A DNA stretch of 64,000 nucleotides from Candidatus Anaeroferrophillacea bacterium (GTDB lineage: Bacteria; Desulfobacterota; Anaeroferrophillalia; Anaeroferrophillales; Anaeroferrophillaceae), in contig JAFGAM010000076.1 of NCBI GenBank assembly GCA_016933675.1, positions 1-64,000 on the forward strand, written 5' to 3'. Positions 38,784-50,441 of this stretch are shown here, piece after piece. The notes beneath the pieces were generated by a model that saw nothing but the letters and a program-made list of their open reading frames with translations, made no database searches and was not told the origin of the DNA. Position numbers and translations under genes: made by a program. Every line of letters starts with the position of its first letter. Position 1 is the first letter of the stretch.

Positions 38784-39407
38784 ATGAATACAACTGAACC
38801 CGGCACCCTTTTCCTCGTCGTCGGCGCCAGCGGCAGCGGCAAGGACAGCGTCATCACCGCCGCCCGCGCGCGTCTGGGGGCGTATCCCCGCGGCACGCAT
38901 TTCGTCTTCCCCCGGCGCTCGATCACCCGTCCCGGTAACGCCCCGGGCGAGGACCACATCCCGCTGACGCCGGAGGAATTTCGCCGGGCACGGGAGGCGG
39001 GGCGCTTCTGCCTTGCCTGGGAGGCCCACGGACTGTCCTACGGCATCGGCAGGGAGATCACCGCCGACCTGGATGCCGGTCGCTCGGTGGTGGTCAACGT
39101 ATCGCGCACCATCATTCCGGAAGCCGAGGAGCTTTTTCCCCGGGTCGTGGTCCTGCTGATCGAGACCGATCCGGCGGCGATCAGAGAACGCCTCAGGCAG
39201 CGGGGCCGGGAAACGACAGCGGAAATCGAACGACGGGTTCAACGGGCAACGGCGATGGTGGTCAGTGCCCGGATCCTGGTGCGCATCGACAACCGCGGCC
39301 CGCTGGAGGAAGCGGCGGCGGCATGCACCCGGGCGCTGCTCCGGAACCGGCGGCCGGCGGCCACAACCACCGGCCGCAGAACGGCCGTCGCCGCCGCAAC
39401 GGAGTGA
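38784..39407 (+). CDS. phnN: Ribose 1,5-bisphosphate phosphokinase PhnN
   Basis: LVVGASGSGKDSVITAARARL; FPRRSITRPGNAPGEDH; SYGIGREI. Confidence 0.92.
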   Translation: MNTTEPGTLFLVVGASGSGKDSVITAARARLGAYPRGTHFVFPRRSITRPGNAPGEDHIPLTPEEFRRAREAGRFCLAWEAHGLSYGIGREITADLDAGRSVVVNVSRTIIPEAEELFPRVVVLLIETDPAAIRERLRQRGRETTAEIERRVQRATAMVVSARILVRIDNRGPLEEAAAACTRALLRNRRPAATTTGRRTAVAAATE

Positions 39408-39722
39408 ACATCCCGCCGCATTCGAACTTGACATCAGGCACTTGCAACGCATAATGTGAGCCTGATCTCAGTAGTCCCCGGCATCATCCAGCCGGCGCCC
39501 GCTGCCCCGGTTGCCGGGAAGCATCGCGCCGCTCTGCTCCAGCCCGAAAGACCGCCGCCACCGGAAGACCGGTGACCGGCCCGCGGCAACCCCCTTCCTG
39601 CCGCCGCGACCCGCAACCCGGCGATTTTTTTGTGAACATTGCCGCGGCGGAGCGGCCCGGGCCGGCGGAGAACTGAAAAAGCCCAGGCCGGCGGAAAAAT
39701 AACGAAAAGGCGTACACTACTT

Positions 39723-40289
39723 ATGGACAAAACGGCACTGATCATCATCGACATGGTCGAAGACTATTTCCGCGACGAAAACAACTACCCCATCACCCCC
39801 CTGGCGCGGGCGATCATCCCGGCCATCAACCGCACCATCGGCACCTTCCGGAAAAAAAAGTTGCCGGTGATCTTCTCCACCGACGCCTTCCGCGAGGACG
39901 ATTTCATCTTCAGGAGCCGCATGCACCCCCACGCCATCGCCGGCACCCCGGGCGCCGCGGTGGTCGCCGACCTCGACCGCCGGCCTGAAGACCTCTGGCT
40001 GCCCAAGCCCCGCTTCTCCGCCTTCTTCGGCACCGGCCTGGAAAAGACCCTCCGGGAGCAGGGGGTGACCCGGTGCGCCGTGGCCGGCATCGCCACCAAC
40101 TTCTGCGTCCTGACCACGGTGATGGACGCGCTGTGCCACGACTTCAAGGCGGTGATCATCGCCGACTGCTGCGCCGCGTTCTCCGCCGATATCCACGAAA
40201 AAACCCTCGACATCTACCGCAGGAACCCGCTGTATCCGCTGTTTTGCATCATGACCGCGGCCGAGCTGGCGGCGGAACTGGAGGACTGA
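39723..40289 (+). CDS. Isochorismatase-family cysteine hydrolase
   Basis: TALIIIDMVEDYFRDENNYP; KPRFSAFFGTGLEKTLREQGVTRCAVAGIATNFCVLTTVMDA. Confidence 0.9.
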   Translation: MDKTALIIIDMVEDYFRDENNYPITPLARAIIPAINRTIGTFRKKKLPVIFSTDAFREDDFIFRSRMHPHAIAGTPGAAVVADLDRRPEDLWLPKPRFSAFFGTGLEKTLREQGVTRCAVAGIATNFCVLTTVMDALCHDFKAVIIADCCAAFSADIHEKTLDIYRRNPLYPLFCIMTAAELAAELED

Positions 40290-40358
40290 CGGCGGAACTG
40301 CGGAGCTGGAAAGCTGCCATCTTTTTTGCTTCGCCGCGCATTCCCGCAGCCGCTCTCA

Positions 40359-42536
40359 TCAAGCTGCCGCGTGCTTCCGCTCCCCGCCGTCGCGCTCCCG
40401 CATGCTGAGGGCAATGCGTTTACGGCCGCGGTCCACCTCCAGCACCGTCACCTCCACCTGCTGCCCCGCCCGCACCACCTCGGCGGGATCCCGCACGAAG
40501 CGGTCCGCCAGCCGGCTGATATGCACCAGGCCGTCCTGATGGACGCCGACGTCAACGAAGGCACCAAAGCGGGTAACGTTGGTGACGATGCCCGGCAGTC
40601 GCATCCCCGGAGACAGGTCGTCGAGTTCATGGACATCGGCAAAACGGAAGGCGGAGAAACCCGGTCGCGGGTCGCGGCCCGGCTTCTCCAGCTCGGCGAG
40701 GATGTCCCGCAACGTGGGCAGCCCCACGTCGCCGCCGACGTAGCGCTGCGGCTCCAGAGCGCGGCGGCGCTCGGGATCGGCGAGCAGCTCGGCTGTGCCG
40801 CCGCCGGCGTCTTGAGCCATACGTTCCACCAGCGCGTAGCGTTCCGGGTGGATGGCACTGCCATCCAGGGGATTCTTTCCGCCGCGGATACGCAGGAAAC
40901 CGGCACCCTGCTCGAAGGCCCGGGGACCGAGCCGCGGCACCAGGAGAAAGTCGCGGCGGTCGGTGAAGGGGCCGTGGGCGCGCCGATATTCCACCAGCGC
41001 CGCCGCCAGAGCCGGCCCGAGACCGGCGACCCGGGCGAGCAGCTCGGCACTGGCGGTATTCACGTCCACTCCTACCCGATTAACGCAGGAGACCACCACG
41101 TCATCCAGCGCCCGGGACAGAAGCTTCTGGTCGACGTCGTGCTGGTACTGGCCGACACCGATGGCCTGGGGATCGATCTTCACCAGTTCGGCCAGCGGAT
41201 CCATGAGACGGCGGCCGATGGAGATGGCGCCGCGGATGGTGAGATCGAGAGCGGGAAATTCCTGTCGGGCGGTCTCCGAAGCCGAATAGACCGACGCCCC
41301 GGCCTCGTTGACGAGGACGATGTCGACCTCCGCCGGCAGCCCCAGACCGCGGACAAAGGCCTCGGTTTCGCGGCCGGCGGTACCGTTGCCCACCGCCAGA
41401 GCCCGGATGCGGTACCGTTCCACCAGCTCACGGATCACCGTGGCGGCCTCGGCCGCCCGTTCGGCCCCGGCCAGGGGGAAGATGGTCTGCCAGTGCCGCG
41501 GCGTTCCCTGCTCGTCGAGGCAGACCAGCTTGGCACCGGTGCGGAACCCCGGATCGAGGGCCAGCACCGGACAAAAACCCAGCGGCGGCGCCAGCAGCAG
41601 TTCGCGCAGGTTTTCGGCGAACACCCGAACGGCGTCGGCCTCGGCGCGCTCGCGCAGGGTGTTCCAGGTCTCGGTTTCCATCGCCGGCGCCAGTAGCCGG
41701 GCGTAGCCGTCGGCCATCGCGGCGCGCACCATTTCGCCAGCGGCCCCGCCGGGGATACCGCCGTGGCGGTCATAGACCCCTTCGAGCTGTGTCAGGGCAA
41801 TTGCAGGGTCGGGCCGGAGCGAAAGCGAAAGCACCTTTTCGCGTTCACCACGCCGTAGCGCCAGCACCCGGTGCGACGCGATGGTCCGCGCCGGTTCCTC
41901 CCAGGCGAAATAATCCCGATAGGTATCGCCGTCGGTCTCCCGGCCGCGGCGCACCGCCGCACGGATAATACCCCGCTCCATGAACAGGCGGCGCATCGCT
42001 TCACGGCATTCCCGCTGCTCGCTCAACCCTTCGGCGATGATGTCCCGGGCACCGGCCAGCGCGGCTTCGGCGTCCTCTACGCCGCCTTCGGCGGCGATGA
42101 ATTGCGCCGCCCGGCGGTCGACATCGTCGCCGCCGGCCAGCAGATAGTCCGCCAGCGGCTCCAGACCGCGTTCGCGGGCCGCGGCGGCCCGGGTGCGCCG
42201 CCTAGGCCGCCAGGGGAGGTAGACATCTTCAAGCTCGGCCAGGGTTGCGGCCGCGGCAAGGGCTGTTTCCAGCTCCGGGGTCAGGAGTTCGCGTTCGGCC
42301 AGGGATTTACCGATCGCGGCCCGCCGCTGGTCCAGCTCCCGCATGGCGGCCAGCGCGTCGCGCACCGCGGCAATGGCGACCTCGTCAAGACCACCGCTGG
42401 ACTCCTTGCGGTAGCGGGCAACAAAGGGCACCGTCGCCCCCTCGTCCAGCAGCCGCGACACGGCGGCCACCCCGGCGGCGGGCAGGTCGATAAGGCGGGC
42501 GATGCGGGCGTGGATATCATTGGGTGCGAAAATCAT
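40359..42536 (-). CDS. tex: Tex-family S1 RNA-binding transcription accessory protein
   Basis: VPFVARYRKESSGGLDEV; GFRTGAKLVCLDEQG; YQHDVDQKLLSRALDDVVVSCVNRVGVDVNTAS; C-terminal S1 domain. Confidence 0.95.
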   Translation of the reverse strand: MIFAPNDIHARIARLIDLPAAGVAAVSRLLDEGATVPFVARYRKESSGGLDEVAIAAVRDALAAMRELDQRRAAIGKSLAERELLTPELETALAAAATLAELEDVYLPWRPRRRTRAAAARERGLEPLADYLLAGGDDVDRRAAQFIAAEGGVEDAEAALAGARDIIAEGLSEQRECREAMRRLFMERGIIRAAVRRGRETDGDTYRDYFAWEEPARTIASHRVLALRRGEREKVLSLSLRPDPAIALTQLEGVYDRHGGIPGGAAGEMVRAAMADGYARLLAPAMETETWNTLRERAEADAVRVFAENLRELLLAPPLGFCPVLALDPGFRTGAKLVCLDEQGTPRHWQTIFPLAGAERAAEAATVIRELVERYRIRALAVGNGTAGRETEAFVRGLGLPAEVDIVLVNEAGASVYSASETARQEFPALDLTIRGAISIGRRLMDPLAELVKIDPQAIGVGQYQHDVDQKLLSRALDDVVVSCVNRVGVDVNTASAELLARVAGLGPALAAALVEYRRAHGPFTDRRDFLLVPRLGPRAFEQGAGFLRIRGGKNPLDGSAIHPERYALVERMAQDAGGGTAELLADPERRRALEPQRYVGGDVGLPTLRDILAELEKPGRDPRPGFSAFRFADVHELDDLSPGMRLPGIVTNVTRFGAFVDVGVHQDGLVHISRLADRFVRDPAEVVRAGQQVEVTVLEVDRGRKRIALSMRERDGGERKHAAA

Positions 42537-42809
42537 GACAGCCTTTCTTCGTTATTCATCGCCGCCATTTTGCTGCGACGGCGACCGGCGGAGCTTTCTG
42601 GCAATAACCGCCGTAACCTGGCATAATGGCGGCAGTTCACGCTCCGGCATCTCCCACTGGACACATCGCCAACAAAACTGTTCATCCCCCCACCATCGCG
42701 GTGGAGATGATCATGCCGGGGCTGATGACGTGGGTGCGGAATTTCCCGCCGCCGAACGGATCATATACCCGAAGCAGGGGTAACGTGTGAGGTTAAGGCA
42801 CGAAGGTGG

Positions 42810-42850
42810 AAAAACGGGCACCTGCAAATGTCTCGCAGGTGCCCGTTTTT
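42810..42850. terminator. Bidirectional rho-independent terminator (serves minus-strand tRNA-Lys)
   Basis: AAAAACGGGCACCTGC-aaatgtctc-GCAGGTGCCCGTTTTT. Confidence 0.85.
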
Positions 42851-42853
42851 ATG

Positions 42854-42929
42854 TGGTGAGCCGTGCAGGAGTCGAACCTGCGACCACCTGATTAAAAGTC
42901 AGATGCTCTACCAACTGAGCTAACGGCCC
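42854..42929 (-). tRNA. tRNA-Lys (anticodon UUU), CCA encoded
   Basis: Reverse complement GGGCCGTTAGCTCAGTTGGTAGAGCATCTGACTTTTAATCAGGTGGTCGCAGGTTCGACTCCTGCACGGCTCACCA. Confidence 0.97.
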
Positions 42930-43094
42930 GGATTGCGTGAAGCAGGGGGGAAACTAGCCCATTATCCGCCGCTTGTCAAGCCCGGGATGGCTTCTCATAA
43001 CCGCTCGATCTTCTTCCTTGCCGGCCTGTGCATACCGCACACGGCCAGGCCGGAAGCGGCGTCGGATAATGGATACCGGCATCCCCGCCGGTAC

Positions 43095-44594
<1,500 letters not shown>

Positions 44595-44704
44595 TCATCC
44601 CGCATGAAAATGCTTCCCCAGGCCGGCACGGGCCCGGGGAAGCGCTGAATCGATACACCCACCGCCGGCAAGACACCGCCGGCGATACGGCCTGCAGGCC
44701 GTAC

Positions 44705-46297
44705 CTAAAGGTAGATCTCCCGCGCGGACACCACGTTGGGCAGCTCCAGCAGCTCTTTCAGCATCACCGGCTCGATGGGAGAATCGATCTGCACCATGGA
44801 AACCGACATGCCGCCCGGCCGCTCGCGGCCGAACTGCATCTTGCCGATGTTGACCCCCCGCTCGCCAAGGAAGGTGCCGAGTCCGCCGATGACCCCCGGC
44901 TTGTCGTGGGCGTAGATCACCAGGATGGTGCCCGCGGGGATGGCCTCGATGTCGAACTCGTTCACCCGGACGATGCGCGGCTCGGTCTTCCCGAACAGGG
45001 TACCGGAAACCGTCAGCGACTGGCTGTTGTTGCGACCGGTAAGGGTGATCATGCTGGAAAAGTTGCCGGCCTCGCTGGTCTTCGACTCGGTAACTGCAAT
45101 GCCGCGCTCTTTGGCGATGGCCGAGGCATTGACGAAATTCACCATGTCGCCCACCATCGGTCTGAGCAGTCCCTTGAGCAGGGCGATGGTAATGGGCGAG
45201 GTGTCGTATTCGGTGACCGCACCCTTGTAAGCCACCTCGATCTCGGTCAAACCGCAGATGTCACCCTCGCAGAGCTGGGAGTAGAACATCCCCATCTTCT
45301 CCGCCAGGCTTACATAGGGCCCCACCACCTTGAGTACCTCGGCGCTGACGCTGGGCACGTTCAACGCGTTGGTGATGGTGCCGGTAAGCAGGTAATCGGC
45401 GATCTGCTCGGCCACCGTGATCGCGACATTCTCCTGCGCCTCGTCGGTGGAAGCACCGAGATGGGGAGTGCAGATAAAGGTGTCCTGGGCCAGCAACGGA
45501 TGATCCGGGGCCGGCGGCTCCTGTTCGAAAACATCGAAGGCGGCACCGCCCACCTTGCCCGACTGCAGCGCCGCGCAAAGATCGTCTTCGTTGATGATGC
45601 CGCCGCGGGCGCAGTTGATGATCCGTACGCCGTCCTTCATTTTGGCGAAGCTGTCATTATTGATCAGATGCCGGGTCTCGCTGGTCAGCGGCGTGTGTAC
45701 GGTGATGTAATCGGCGCGGCGGAAGAGCTCCTCGAGCCCCACCCGTTCGATGCCCATGCGGCTCGCCCGCTCGTCGGAAATGAAGGGATCGAAGACGATG
45801 ACCTTCATCTTCATCCCCAGGGCGCGGTCGGCGACGATGCTGCCGATGTTGCCCAGGCCGACGATGCCCAGCGTCTTATTGAACAGCTCCTTGCCCATGA
45901 ACTTCCCCTTTTCCCACTTGCCGTCCTTCATGGACCGGGTCGCCTGGGGAATGTTGCGGCTTAACGCGAACATCATCGACAGGGTGTGTTCGGCAGTGGT
46001 GATGGTGTTGCCCTGCGGGGTGTTCATCACCACGATGCCACGTTTGGTGGCGGCCTCGATATCGACATTGTCGACGCCGATGCCGGCACGGCCGATGACC
46101 CTGAGCCGGTCGGCGGCGGCGATGATCTCCGGCGTCACCCTGGTGGCGCTGCGAATCGCCAGACCGTCGTATTCGCCGATCACCGCGGCCAGTTCGTCGG
46201 GTTTCATGCCCACCTTGACATCGACCTTGATTTCGGGGAAGGCGGCAAATACCGCAATCCCTTTGGGAGACATCTTGTCACTGACCAAAACCTTCAT
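44705..46297 (-). CDS. serA: D-3-phosphoglycerate dehydrogenase (long form with ACT domain)
   Basis: GRAGIGVDNVDIEAATKRGIVVMNTPQGNTITTAEHTLSMMFALSRNIPQA; LGIVGLGNIGSIVADRA; C-terminal ACT. Confidence 0.95.
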   Translation of the reverse strand: MKVLVSDKMSPKGIAVFAAFPEIKVDVKVGMKPDELAAVIGEYDGLAIRSATRVTPEIIAAADRLRVIGRAGIGVDNVDIEAATKRGIVVMNTPQGNTITTAEHTLSMMFALSRNIPQATRSMKDGKWEKGKFMGKELFNKTLGIVGLGNIGSIVADRALGMKMKVIVFDPFISDERASRMGIERVGLEELFRRADYITVHTPLTSETRHLINNDSFAKMKDGVRIINCARGGIINEDDLCAALQSGKVGGAAFDVFEQEPPAPDHPLLAQDTFICTPHLGASTDEAQENVAITVAEQIADYLLTGTITNALNVPSVSAEVLKVVGPYVSLAEKMGMFYSQLCEGDICGLTEIEVAYKGAVTEYDTSPITIALLKGLLRPMVGDMVNFVNASAIAKERGIAVTESKTSEAGNFSSMITLTGRNNSQSLTVSGTLFGKTEPRIVRVNEFDIEAIPAGTILVIYAHDKPGVIGGLGTFLGERGVNIGKMQFGRERPGGMSVSMVQIDSPIEPVMLKELLELPNVVSAREIYL

Positions 46298-46682
46298 GGC
46301 GACCATTCTCCATCTGGATCGAACCCGGAATGCGCTGGCGCGCCAACCGGCTTTCGAAGCGTAATATTGGTTGAAATTTTTACCGGCAACACAACGACTT
46401 CATTTTCTTCGTTGCCTGCCGGTGCGCACCACACGCGGGCAGGCAACCGCACCCCGCGTAAACCGACCCACAGCGACGCCGCGTTCCTCGGCCAGGAAAC
46501 GTGTGCCGCGAATCCGCCGGGGCGGATCATGAATCGCCCCGGGGGTGCCCATCCCCTGCTGCCGTACAAGGGCAGCCGTTACGGTTCCCTATTGACCTGA
46601 TTGACCTGCCGGGACGTCTGCCGCACCGCCCATGTCCGTAACGGCCACCATGAAGCGGAACATGGCATCACCGGGGGACGAA

Positions 46683-47825
46683 TCACTTCCGCCTGAGAAT
46701 CATCTGCGCCGCCCGCACCGCGCTGCGCTCGTTGAGGTCGTAGCCCAGATCCATGAGCGCCATCTCCAGCGCCCCGAGTCCGGTGATCACATCGAGATCG
46801 TCGACGTAACCGAGATGGGCGAGCCGGATGATCTTCCCTTTGGCCTGGTCCTGGCCGCCGGCGATGGTCACACCGTAGGTGGTCCGCAGGGTTTTTACCA
46901 CATCCTGGCCGTCGACCCCCGCGGGAACACAGACGGCGGTCACCGCGTTGGACGGCGCGTCGGGGGCGTAGAGATCGAGCCCGAGGGCCTGGACCCCGGC
47001 GCGGGTGGCGGTGGCCAGCCGCTCGTGGCGGGCAAAGACATTCTCCAGCCCCTCCTCGCGGATCATCGCCAGTACCTCGCGCAGGCCGATCACCAGCGAT
47101 ACCGCCGGCGTGTAGGCATTCTGCCCTTTCAGGGCATTCTTGAGCTCCTTGGCAAAATCGAAGTAATAACGCGGCAGGGTCGAGGTCGCGTTGAACTTCC
47201 ACGCCTTCTCGCTGAGCGCGGCAAAGGCCAGCCCCGGCGGCAGCATGAGCGCCTTCTGGGAACCGGTAACGACCACATCGAGACCCCAGGCGTCCAGCGG
47301 CAGGGCGAAGACGCCGACGCCGGTGATGGCATCGACGACGATGATCGTATCCTCGCGCTCGCGGACGAGCTCAGCGATCTCACGCACCGGGTGCGCCACC
47401 CCGGTGGAGGTTTCGCTGGCCTGGATGAACACCCCGCGCACATCGTCGTTTTCGGCCAGCAGGTCGGCAATCCGCCGCGGCTCCACCGCCTGCCCCCAAG
47501 GCACATCAACGGTAATCACTTCGAGACCGAAGGTGTTGGTAATCTGCCCCCAGCGTTCCCCGAACTTGCCGCCGTTGACGGTGATCACCTTGTCGCCGGC
47601 GGAAAACAGGTTGGCCACCGCGCCCTCCATCGCCCCGGTACCGGAAGCGGCGAAGAGCAGCACCTCCTGCTGCGTCTGAAAAAGGTATTTCAGCCCCTCG
47701 CGAACATCCTCGAACACCTCCTTGTAGGCCGGCGCCCGGTGGTGGATGATGGGCAGAGACATGGCCTGCAGAACCCGCGGCGGCACCGGCGTCGGTCCCG
47801 GCGCCAGCAAGTACTGTTTTTTCAT
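46683..47825 (-). CDS. Class V aminotransferase (serine/alanine-glyoxylate type), adjacent to serA
   Basis: YLLAPGPTPVPPRVLQAMSLPIIHHRAPAYKEVFEDVREGLKYLFQTQQEVLLFAASGTGAMEGAV; VVTGSQKALMLPPGLAF. Confidence 0.93.
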   Translation of the reverse strand: MKKQYLLAPGPTPVPPRVLQAMSLPIIHHRAPAYKEVFEDVREGLKYLFQTQQEVLLFAASGTGAMEGAVANLFSAGDKVITVNGGKFGERWGQITNTFGLEVITVDVPWGQAVEPRRIADLLAENDDVRGVFIQASETSTGVAHPVREIAELVREREDTIIVVDAITGVGVFALPLDAWGLDVVVTGSQKALMLPPGLAFAALSEKAWKFNATSTLPRYYFDFAKELKNALKGQNAYTPAVSLVIGLREVLAMIREEGLENVFARHERLATATRAGVQALGLDLYAPDAPSNAVTAVCVPAGVDGQDVVKTLRTTYGVTIAGGQDQAKGKIIRLAHLGYVDDLDVITGLGALEMALMDLGYDLNERSAVRAAQMILRRK

Positions 47826-47991
47826 TGAACGCTCCCTGTGGTCACTTCGGTGAGTAATGAAAGCAAAATTCCTGCCGCCCGGCCGCCGATTCCGGCGTTC
47901 CGACCGAAAACAACATGTTATTAAAAATATTCCCCGGTACTGTCAAGTTAAAACTCTCACGTTTGGCGGTTTCGCACCGATTCCGTCGTCA

Positions 47992-48942
47992 TTAGAATTC
48001 GAACCCGAAGAAATCGTACACCCCGGCCACCACCGTCCGCCGGCCGTCGGGGGTCAACGGCTCCGGCAGGGTAAACCGGTTGAAATCCCGAGCGATGACG
48101 GGCAACGGGGTGGCTATCTGAAACAGTTCATAGCCGTGCAGTCCTACCACCAGAACCTCACCGAAGACCGGTACCGGCCCGGCAAATGATCCCGACAGCA
48201 TGACCTGGTCGCCGTTCGCCTTCCGCAGCATAAGGTAGCAATCGGCGGTCCCCGCCGCGTCACCAAGCCGCAACCGACAGGTCAGCAAGGCCTTCAGATA
48301 GCGCCGGTACGGCAGCAGATCGATGACCCCGGGCTCGACGTCATTGCCGCGTTCGGCCTCGTAACGCTCCGGGGAAAAAGGTATTTCCAGCACCAGGAGC
48401 AGCTTCTGCGGCGCCTCCGGCAGCCGCGAGGCCACCAGCCGCAGGGTTTCCGGCTCCCAGGCCGCCAGCATCTCCGGCAGGAATCCGGCGGCCACCTCCA
48501 GCCGCTCGATCTCAGGATCATCGAGCTGATGGGTTTCGAGATGAACCTCGGGCACCGTCTTCTCGGGATGGACAAGCTTTACCAGCGGCCGGTAGACCCA
48601 GCCGTGACTACCGGATTTCGTGCGGATCTCCAACCAGTCCCTATCCTCCCCCGTCACCGTCGCCCCCTGGCCGCGTTCGAGTTTGAACACCAGTGGCGCC
48701 CGGCGGTCCGGAGCCTGGCGGACGTTGAGCCGCGAAACCTTCGCCACGGCACGGGTCGGCGGCGCCTCCGGCGCCGCCGCCGACAGGAATACCGGCAGGA
48801 GCGACGCAAAACAGAACAGGAGAACCGCCGCCGGCAGCCGCGGCCAAAACCGACCGGTGACAAACAACCGGGCCGCGGCCCGCGGCCCGGCCCTGAAACC
48901 GCCCCTTGGCAACCGCTTCCCGCCCGCCGGCCGGCCGATCAC
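47992..48942 (-). CDS. SH3-domain protein, probably secreted
   Basis: Hydrophobic N-terminal segment then VSRLNVRQAPDRRAPLVFKLERGQGATVTGEDRDWLEIRTKSGSHGWVYRPLV. Confidence 0.7.
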   Translation of the reverse strand: MIGRPAGGKRLPRGGFRAGPRAAARLFVTGRFWPRLPAAVLLFCFASLLPVFLSAAAPEAPPTRAVAKVSRLNVRQAPDRRAPLVFKLERGQGATVTGEDRDWLEIRTKSGSHGWVYRPLVKLVHPEKTVPEVHLETHQLDDPEIERLEVAAGFLPEMLAAWEPETLRLVASRLPEAPQKLLLVLEIPFSPERYEAERGNDVEPGVIDLLPYRRYLKALLTCRLRLGDAAGTADCYLMLRKANGDQVMLSGSFAGPVPVFGEVLVVGLHGYELFQIATPLPVIARDFNRFTLPEPLTPDGRRTVVAGVYDFFGFEF

Positions 48943-50441
48943 CGGCGCTTCTCCTGCCGTTTCCCGGCCCCCTGACTTCCGCCTTCCGTCTCCTGACTTC
49001 CGAATCCTGACCCCTGACCCCTGCCCCCCGACGCAACCAGCTCGCGGCCGGCGGCGGCAATCTCCTGGAAATCGTCGGCAAACAATGTCCGCGGATCGAA
49101 CACCACCCGGTCATCGGCAATCCGGACGACGACCGGCAGCTTCCGGCAACGAAGATAACGCTCCACCGCCGCCGCGGCCATACCGTGAACATCCAGGGTC
49201 ACGAGCCGGGTAGGCAGTTCCACCAGTGGCAGGGCACCGCCACCGGCGCGGGAAACCCCGGCAACCACGGCGATCTCGGCACGGTCACCGAACACCGCCT
49301 CCAGTTCCCGGGCAAGCCGCCGCGCCCGGCGTTTAAGTACCGCCGGTTCGGTGGTGAGCATGGCGAGGGTCGGCACCACCCGATAAACCCGCTCCGGGTC
49401 GAGGTAGAGGCGCAGCACCTCCTCGAGAAAAGCCAGGGTCAGCTTGTCGATCCTGAGCGCCCGGTTGAGGGGATGCATGCGGATGCGCTCGATCAGCTCG
49501 CGGCGTCCGACGATGATCCCGGCCTGGGGGCCGCCCACCAGCTTGTCGCCGCTGAAGGTCACCACATCGATGCCGCTTTCCACCACGCGACGCACCGAGG
49601 GCTCGCCGCCGACGCCGAGGCCGGCGAGATCAAGCAGGCAGCCGCTGCCAAGATCCTCCACCAGGGGCACCCCGCGGCGCGCCGCCAGGGCGGCCAGGGT
49701 GCGGGAGTCCACCGCGGTGGTAAAACCGGCAATCCGGTAGTTGCTGGTATGGACCTTGAGAATCAGGGCGGTATCCTCGCCGATGGCCTGTTCGTAGTCC
49801 CGCAGGTGGGTGCGGTTGGTGGCCCCCACCTCGCGCAGCAGAGCGCCGCCCTGGACGATGACCTCGGGAATGCGGAAGGCGCCGCCGATCTCGATGAGTT
49901 CGCCGCGGGAGACCACCACCTCACGGCCGGCGGCCAGGGCGGAGAGTACCAGCAGCACCGCGCCGGCATTGTTGTTCACCACCATCGCCGCCTCGGCGCC
50001 GGTGAGGCGGCACAGCAGCTCCTCGACGTTGTCGTAGCGCAGGCCGCGGCGGCCGGCGGCAAGATCGTATTCCAGGTTGGAATAGCGGCAGGCGATCACG
50101 GCCGCCTGCCGCACCGCCGCCTCCGGCAGGGGCGCGCGCCCGAGGTTGGTGTGGATCACCACCCCGGTGGCGTTGATCACCCGTTTCAGTCGCGGCGCGA
50201 GATATTCCTCCAGCCGCCCGGCAACGGCGGCGATGAAGGTGTCGTAATCGTAGACCGCCATCAGCTGCCGGCGCTCGCCGGCTACCAGCTGCCGGATCTC
50301 CGCCAGTCCGTGGCGCAACTGCTCCACCACCAGCGGGCGGGGGAAGCGCTCCAGCAGCCCCCCGACCGCCGGGGTTTTCAACAGCTCATCGACCGCCGGC
50401 AGCTGCCGCAGCTCACGCTGTATGTCCAGCGTCTCCGTCAT
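48939..50441 (-). CDS. selA: L-seryl-tRNA(Sec) selenium transferase
   Basis: RVINATGVVIHTNLGRAPLPEAAV; YSNLEYDLAAGRRGLR; VVTFSGDKLVGGPQAGIIVGRRELIERIRMHPLNRALRIDKLT. Confidence 0.95.
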   Translation of the reverse strand: MTETLDIQRELRQLPAVDELLKTPAVGGLLERFPRPLVVEQLRHGLAEIRQLVAGERRQLMAVYDYDTFIAAVAGRLEEYLAPRLKRVINATGVVIHTNLGRAPLPEAAVRQAAVIACRYSNLEYDLAAGRRGLRYDNVEELLCRLTGAEAAMVVNNNAGAVLLVLSALAAGREVVVSRGELIEIGGAFRIPEVIVQGGALLREVGATNRTHLRDYEQAIGEDTALILKVHTSNYRIAGFTTAVDSRTLAALAARRGVPLVEDLGSGCLLDLAGLGVGGEPSVRRVVESGIDVVTFSGDKLVGGPQAGIIVGRRELIERIRMHPLNRALRIDKLTLAFLEEVLRLYLDPERVYRVVPTLAMLTTEPAVLKRRARRLARELEAVFGDRAEIAVVAGVSRAGGGALPLVELPTRLVTLDVHGMAAAAVERYLRCRKLPVVVRIADDRVVFDPRTLFADDFQEIAAAGRELVASGGRGQGSGFGSQETEGGSQGAGKRQEKRR

